Source: SZAS-103 sp964449135 (lineage in GTDB: Bacteria > Pseudomonadota > Gammaproteobacteria > Xanthomonadales > Xanthomonadaceae). Taken from it: 64,000 nucleotides of DNA. A program made the translations under genes and the position numbers. Where the stretch lies: positions 1 to 64,000 of the forward strand of contig CAYUXZ010000002.1 in assembly GCA_964449135.1 (NCBI GenBank), read 5' to 3'. Of this stretch, positions 60,106 through 64,000 are shown in pieces. Below the pieces are notes generated by a model. It saw only the letters and a program-made list of their open reading frames with translations, made no database searches and was not told the origin of the DNA. Each line of letters begins with the position of its first letter. Position 1 is the first letter of the stretch.

Positions 60106-62184
60106 ATGAACCAGCGTTCCCGCAATCCCCTGCATATTGCCGTGCTGGTCGCGCTCGCGACTTGCGCGACCTCCGCCGTCGCGGCGTCGGCCGACCTCGG
60201 CCCGACCAGCGCGCTGAAGAAGTCCGACCTGGACACCTCGATCAATCCCTGCGACGACCTGCACGGCTTCGTGGACAAGAAGTGGCTCGCGGCGAACGCG
60301 ATCCCGAGCGATCGCACGAGCTGGGGCACGTTCGAGATGCTAGGCGACCGCTCCGAGAAGGCGCAGAAGTCGATCGTCGAATCGCTGGGCAAGGCGCCGC
60401 ACGGCCTAGGTTCGATCGAGCAGATCGTCGGAGACTTCTACGCCAGCGGCATGGACGACAAGCGCTTCAACGGCGTTCCGGCCGCGAAGAAGCTCAAGCC
60501 GCTGCTCGCCACGATCGACGCCATCAAGACGCCCGCCGACATCGCGACCTACATTGACGCGAACTATGCGAAGGGCCTGGTAGACGTGTTCGGCTTCGGC
60601 GGCCAGGCCGACTTCAAGAACTCGACGATGAACATCGGCTACGCGGGCGAAGGCGGCACCAACCTGCCCGAGCGTGCGTACTACCTCGAGGACAAGTACA
60701 AGGACATCCGCGACGCCTACGTCGCGCACATCGAGAAAAACTTCAAGCTGGCCGGCTTCTCCGACGCCGACGCCAGGCAGCAGGCCGCGTGGACGATGGC
60801 GATCGAGACGCGCCTGGCGACGGTTTCGCTGACGCCGATCGAGGCGCGCGACACCGCGAACCAGTACAAGATGGTCACCGTCGCCGAAGCCGACAAGATC
60901 ACCCCGCACTTCTCCTGGGAGAAGTTCTTCGCGGGCGTCGGCGTGAAGGACGTCAAGGGCTTCTCGTCGGCCGAGCCGAAGTTCTTCGCCGAATTCGACA
61001 AGATGCTCACCGACGTGCCGGTGCAGCAGTGGCAGGCGTATTTCCGCGCGCACACGATCGACGGCGCCGCGCGCTACGTGAACGATGCGCTGTCGGCCGA
61101 ACGCTTCGCGTTCTACAATCACACCCTGCGCGGGCAGAAGGAAGACAAGCCGCGCTGGAAGCTCGTGCTGGCGACCGTCAACAGCCAGGCCGGCGAAGCG
61201 CTGGGCCAGATCTACGTCAAGCAGTACTTCACGCCCGAGGACAAGGCCGCGGCCGAAAAGCTGGTGAACAACCTGCGCGAAGCGCTGAAGGTGCGCATCG
61301 GCAACCTCGCCTGGATGGGCGACGACACCAAGAAGAAGGCGCTGGAGAAGTGGTCCACGTTCATGCCCAAGATCGGCTATCCGAGCAAGTGGCGCGAATG
61401 GCATGGCCTGAAGGTCAACAAGTACGACTACCTGGGCAACGTGCTCGCCGCGAACGAGTTCAACACGCGCTGGCAGCTCGGCAAGATCGGCAAGCCGGTG
61501 GACCGCACCGAATGGGGCATGACGCCGCAGACGGTCAATGCCTACTACAACCCGCTGCAGAACGAGATCGTGTTCCCGGCGGCGATCCTGCAGCCGCCGT
61601 TCTTCGACGCCAACGCCGACGACGCCGTGAACTACGGCGGCATCGGCGCGGTGATCGGCCACGAGATGACCCACGGCTACGACGACCAGGGCGCGCAGTT
61701 CGACTCCAAGGGCAACCAGAGCAACTGGTGGACGGATGCCGACAAGAAGGGCTTCGAGGCGCGCACCGCCAAGCTCGTGCAGCAGTTCGACGACTACGTC
61801 GCGGTCAAGGATCCGTCCGGCGACGCAAGCAAGGACCTGCACGTCAAGGGCAAGCTCACGCTGGGCGAGAACATCGCCGACCTCGGCGGCGTCAACGTCG
61901 CGTTCGATGCCCTGCAGCGCGCGCTCGCGGACAAGAAGCAGGCCGATCCGATGGTGGACGGCTACACGCAGAACCAGCGCTTCTTCATGAACTTCGCGAA
62001 CGTCTGGCGCCGCAACTTCACCCCGCAGGAACTGCAGGTGCGGTTGAACACCGACCCGCATTCGCCGGCAAACTTCCGCGCGATCGGCGCGCCGTCGAAC
62101 ATCGCCGCGTTCGCGCAGGCCTTCCAGTGCAAGGCCGGCGACAAGATGGTGCGCGACGGCGACCGGCAGGTCGTGATCTGGTAA
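60106..62184 (+). CDS. pepO: M13 family metallopeptidase (PepO/neprilysin-like), catalytically intact
   Basis: 692 residues with a signal peptide (HIAVLVALATCATSAVAA). Zinc peptidase motif VIGHEMTHGYDDQG with His519, Glu520 and His523, third ligand Glu588 in LGENIADLGG, and the substrate-binding NAYYNP upstream. Neprilysin-type endopeptidases cut peptides of up to about 40 residues; in Xanthomonadales they are periplasmic or secreted. ATG 60106 with CCGGAG just upstream. A strong terminator follows, then a paralogue that has lost these residues. Confidence 0.96.
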   Translation: MNQRSRNPLHIAVLVALATCATSAVAASADLGPTSALKKSDLDTSINPCDDLHGFVDKKWLAANAIPSDRTSWGTFEMLGDRSEKAQKSIVESLGKAPHGLGSIEQIVGDFYASGMDDKRFNGVPAAKKLKPLLATIDAIKTPADIATYIDANYAKGLVDVFGFGGQADFKNSTMNIGYAGEGGTNLPERAYYLEDKYKDIRDAYVAHIEKNFKLAGFSDADARQQAAWTMAIETRLATVSLTPIEARDTANQYKMVTVAEADKITPHFSWEKFFAGVGVKDVKGFSSAEPKFFAEFDKMLTDVPVQQWQAYFRAHTIDGAARYVNDALSAERFAFYNHTLRGQKEDKPRWKLVLATVNSQAGEALGQIYVKQYFTPEDKAAAEKLVNNLREALKVRIGNLAWMGDDTKKKALEKWSTFMPKIGYPSKWREWHGLKVNKYDYLGNVLAANEFNTRWQLGKIGKPVDRTEWGMTPQTVNAYYNPLQNEIVFPAAILQPPFFDANADDAVNYGGIGAVIGHEMTHGYDDQGAQFDSKGNQSNWWTDADKKGFEARTAKLVQQFDDYVAVKDPSGDASKDLHVKGKLTLGENIADLGGVNVAFDALQRALADKKQADPMVDGYTQNQRFFMNFANVWRRNFTPQELQVRLNTDPHSPANFRAIGAPSNIAAFAQAFQCKAGDKMVRDGDRQVVIW

Positions 62185-62211
62185 GCGTTCGTTCTGATTT
62201 CGTGCGATACC

Positions 62212-62242
62212 AGCCCCCGCCTCGTGCGGGGGCTTTTTTTTC
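62212..62242 (+). terminator. Intrinsic terminator after the first M13 gene
   Basis: Stem AGCCCCCGC / GCGGGGGCT (62212-62220, 62226-62234) with loop CTCGT, then a run of nine T (62234-62242). Textbook rho-independent terminator, so the second M13 gene needs its own promoter. Confidence 0.95.
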
Positions 62243-62306
62243 GCCCAGGGCATGAACCGGGCGCATCGCTGAAGTTGACGCAGCGATAGAACCGACGACG
62301 CGGCTT

Positions 62307-62315
62307 GCTACACTC
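62307..62315 (+). promoter_or_regulatory. Putative extended -10 promoter of the second M13 gene
   Basis: TGCTACACT: TG at 62307-62308 followed by TACACT at 62310-62315 forms an extended -10; a nearby TTGACG (62276-62281) is too far upstream to pair (28 bp). Predicted start near 62322, 19 bp before the ATG. Needed because a terminator separates it from the upstream gene. Confidence 0.45.
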
Positions 62316-62340
62316 GCGGCTCCCGTCACGGAACCGATCG

Positions 62341-64000
62341 ATGCCCGCGAAGCGCGCCGTCCTGCTGCTGGTCCCGATGCTGATGCTGGCCTTCGCTTCG
62401 GTTGCCGATGCAGCGCCGGCGCACACGAAACCGAAAAAGGGCAAGCCGACCGCTACCGCACCGGCCGCGTCGGCGTGCACCGACTTCTACGACGCGGTCA
62501 ACGCCGACTGGATCAAGGCGCATCCTGCGCCCGTGGCGGGCGGCACGTCCGCGTTCGACGCGCTGGTCGCGAACGCGCGCGCGCAGCAACAGGCGCTGCT
62601 CGAGGAACTTGCGCGTGCGCCGCGCGACGACGCGCAACGCACGCTCGCGCTGTTCTGGGCCGACGGGATGAACGAGAACGCGATCGAAAGCGCCGGCGCC
62701 GCGCCGCTGCAACCGTTGTTCGCGCGCATCGCTAACGCGAAGAAATCCAGGGACCTCGCGGGCATGATCGCCGACCTGCACGCCGCGGGCGTGCCGGTGT
62801 TGTTCAATTTTTCCGCCGACGCGGACCTCCGCGACCCCGCTCGCCAGATCGGCTACGCGAGCCCTGGCGGACTGGGCTTGCCCGATCCGGAGTACTACAC
62901 GCGCACCGACGCCGAGACGCGCGCACTGCTCGGCCGTTATCGCGCCTACATCGAAGCGATCCTGCGCGCGGCAGGCACGCCGGCCGAGAAGGCGTCCACC
63001 GAATCCGGCTGGGTGCTCGGCATCGAGATGCAGCTCGCGCAGGCGACGCCGTCGCTGCTGCAGTCGCGCGACCCCGATGGCGCGTACCGGCCGGTCGCGC
63101 TTCGCGACGTCGCGAAGGCTTATCCGAACCTCGCGTTCGACAAGTTCATGCGCGCACAGCACGCCGACGACGATCGCATCTCGCTTGCGCAGGACGGTTT
63201 CTTCCGCGCGGCCGACGCAATGCTCGCGAGCGTTCCACTCGAACAATGGCAGGCATACCTGCGCTTCCACGCCGCGAACGCGCTCGCGCCGTACCTGTCG
63301 CGCGCATTCCACGACCCGCGCGCGGACTTGTACGACCGCGTGCTCGCCGGCGACGTGCAGCCGAAGCCTCGCGCGCAGGCCGTGCTCGACGCGATCGACC
63401 TCGCCTTCGGCGAGGCGATGGGCCATGCCTACACGGAGCGCTACCTGACGCCCGCCGCGAAGGACAGCGCCGCGCGCGTCGCCGAGAACGTGCGTGCCGC
63501 GCTTCGCAACGCGATCCAGCGCAGCGCATGGATGGACGACGGCACGCGCGCGACCGCGCTCGCCAAGCTCGACAAGCTGCGCATCGAGATCGGCGAACCC
63601 GCGGACGCGCCCCTGCTGCCCGGCCTCGCGCTCGGAAACGGATACGCGGCGGACATGCTCGCGATCGCCGCCTCGCAGCACCAGCGCGAGATGGCCTCGA
63701 TCGGCAAGCGCGCCGCCGCGCCGCACTGGAACGTGCTCGCACAGACTCCGTACATCGGCTACGACCTCGTGCTGAACCGTCTCGTCGTCACCGCCGCGTT
63801 CCTGCAGGCGCCGGCGTTCGATGCGTCGTCGCAGCCAGCGGCGCAATACGGCGCGCTCGGTGCGCTGGTCGGCCAGCAGCTGCACCACGCGATCGACGGC
63901 AAGGGGCGCGGCGTGGACGCCGACGGCCGTATCCGCGACTGGTGGACACCGCCCGCGGCAGCGGCGTACGAACAACGCACCGCGGCGATCGTCGCGCAGT
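62341..64000 (+). CDS. M13 family protein lacking the zinc-catalytic motif (3' end outside window)
   Basis: At least 553 residues visible, with signal peptide (LLLVPMLMLAFASVADAAP). Overall layout follows the upstream M13 peptidase: CTDFYDAVNADWIKAHP near the mature N-terminus, GLGLPDPEYYTR, and MDDGTRATALAKLDKLRIEIG. Where the paralogue has IGHEMTHGYDDQG, this protein has VGQQLHHAIDGKG: residues 512-516 are QQLHH, so both the first zinc His and catalytic Glu are gone. The NAYYNP substrate motif is also replaced by IGYDLV. It is predicted to be a pseudoenzyme, perhaps a substrate-binding or regulatory partner. The C-terminal third is not visible. Confidence 0.9.
   Translation, partial: MPAKRAVLLLVPMLMLAFASVADAAPAHTKPKKGKPTATAPAASACTDFYDAVNADWIKAHPAPVAGGTSAFDALVANARAQQQALLEELARAPRDDAQRTLALFWADGMNENAIESAGAAPLQPLFARIANAKKSRDLAGMIADLHAAGVPVLFNFSADADLRDPARQIGYASPGGLGLPDPEYYTRTDAETRALLGRYRAYIEAILRAAGTPAEKASTESGWVLGIEMQLAQATPSLLQSRDPDGAYRPVALRDVAKAYPNLAFDKFMRAQHADDDRISLAQDGFFRAADAMLASVPLEQWQAYLRFHAANALAPYLSRAFHDPRADLYDRVLAGDVQPKPRAQAVLDAIDLAFGEAMGHAYTERYLTPAAKDSAARVAENVRAALRNAIQRSAWMDDGTRATALAKLDKLRIEIGEPADAPLLPGLALGNGYAADMLAIAASQHQREMASIGKRAAAPHWNVLAQTPYIGYDLVLNRLVVTAAFLQAPAFDASSQPAAQYGALGALVGQQLHHAIDGKGRGVDADGRIRDWWTPPAAAAYEQRTAAIVAQ

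Noticed and set aside
1..64000. CRISPR array, tRNA or rRNA genes, prophage or transposase
   Set aside because: No spaced direct-repeat series, no cloverleaf with TTCRANY-type arm found by eye, and no integrase or transposase motif in any frame. A tRNA or small RNA could still be missed without a covariance search.

Overview
The window is a gene-dense, high-GC (roughly two-thirds G+C) chromosomal segment from a Gram-negative bacterium. LptE, YhdP, an outer-membrane barrel protein and several predicted lipoproteins show the double membrane. Gene orders maf-rng-yhdP-tldD and leuS-lptE-holA-nadD-rsfS-rlmH are gammaproteobacterial. Dispersed repeats around 5.2-5.5 kb, an Rrf2-controlled sulfate uptake operon, tandem M13 peptidases, DUF1501/DUF1800 partners and many secreted peptidases point to Xanthomonadales (Lysobacteraceae or Rhodanobacteraceae). 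The family is an inference from gene content, not a database match. No tRNA, rRNA, CRISPR array, insertion sequence or prophage was recognised.

Layout. 1-4.7 kb: threonine catabolism (tdh, a small MORN-like gene, kbl), then tilS, xseB and ispA. 4.7-5.5 kb: a low-GC membrane protein gene and a hairpin-rich dispersed repeat. 5.5-9.3 kb (minus): a DUF1501/DUF1800 pair and two DUF4870 membrane proteins. 9.4-19.3 kb: pmbA/tldE, divergent darP, an unknown gene, then tldD, yhdP, rng and maf read on the minus strand. 19.4-23.9 kb (plus): a four-cysteine Rrf2 regulator heading sbp-cysT-cysW-cysA. 24.0-26.0 kb: SIMPL, an unknown secreted protein and a SET-domain protein. 26.1-32.4 kb (minus): the leuS-lptE-holA-nadD-rsfS-rlmH cluster with a YbjQ gene inserted.

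32.5-35.9 kb: a compact chromate-resistance operon (chrB, chrA, an Fe/Mn superoxide dismutase, a stand-alone ChrB C-terminal domain) behind a strong palindromic operator, ending in a broken beta-propeller gene. 36.1-47.1 kb (minus): a TPR protein and a complete kdp operon (30-codon ORF, kdpF, A, B, outer-membrane barrel, C, D, E). 47.3-55.0 kb (plus): amidohydrolase, CnoX-type thioredoxin, two tandem membrane Ser/Thr kinases with periplasmic formylglycine-generating-enzyme-like (FGE-like) domains, and a DUF502 protein. 55.1-64 kb: DUF885 peptidase, an unknown secreted protein, a beta-CASP nuclease with a YhhQ transporter, and two M13 peptidases.

The most unusual items are: the second M13 protein, which has lost its HExxH zinc/catalytic motif; the duplicated kinase-FGE pair with conserved ectodomain cysteines; an outer-membrane barrel gene inside kdp together with a coupled 30-aa ORF before kdpF; a possible dual-start (exported and cytosolic) superoxide dismutase; and a probably leaderless, operator-controlled chrB.
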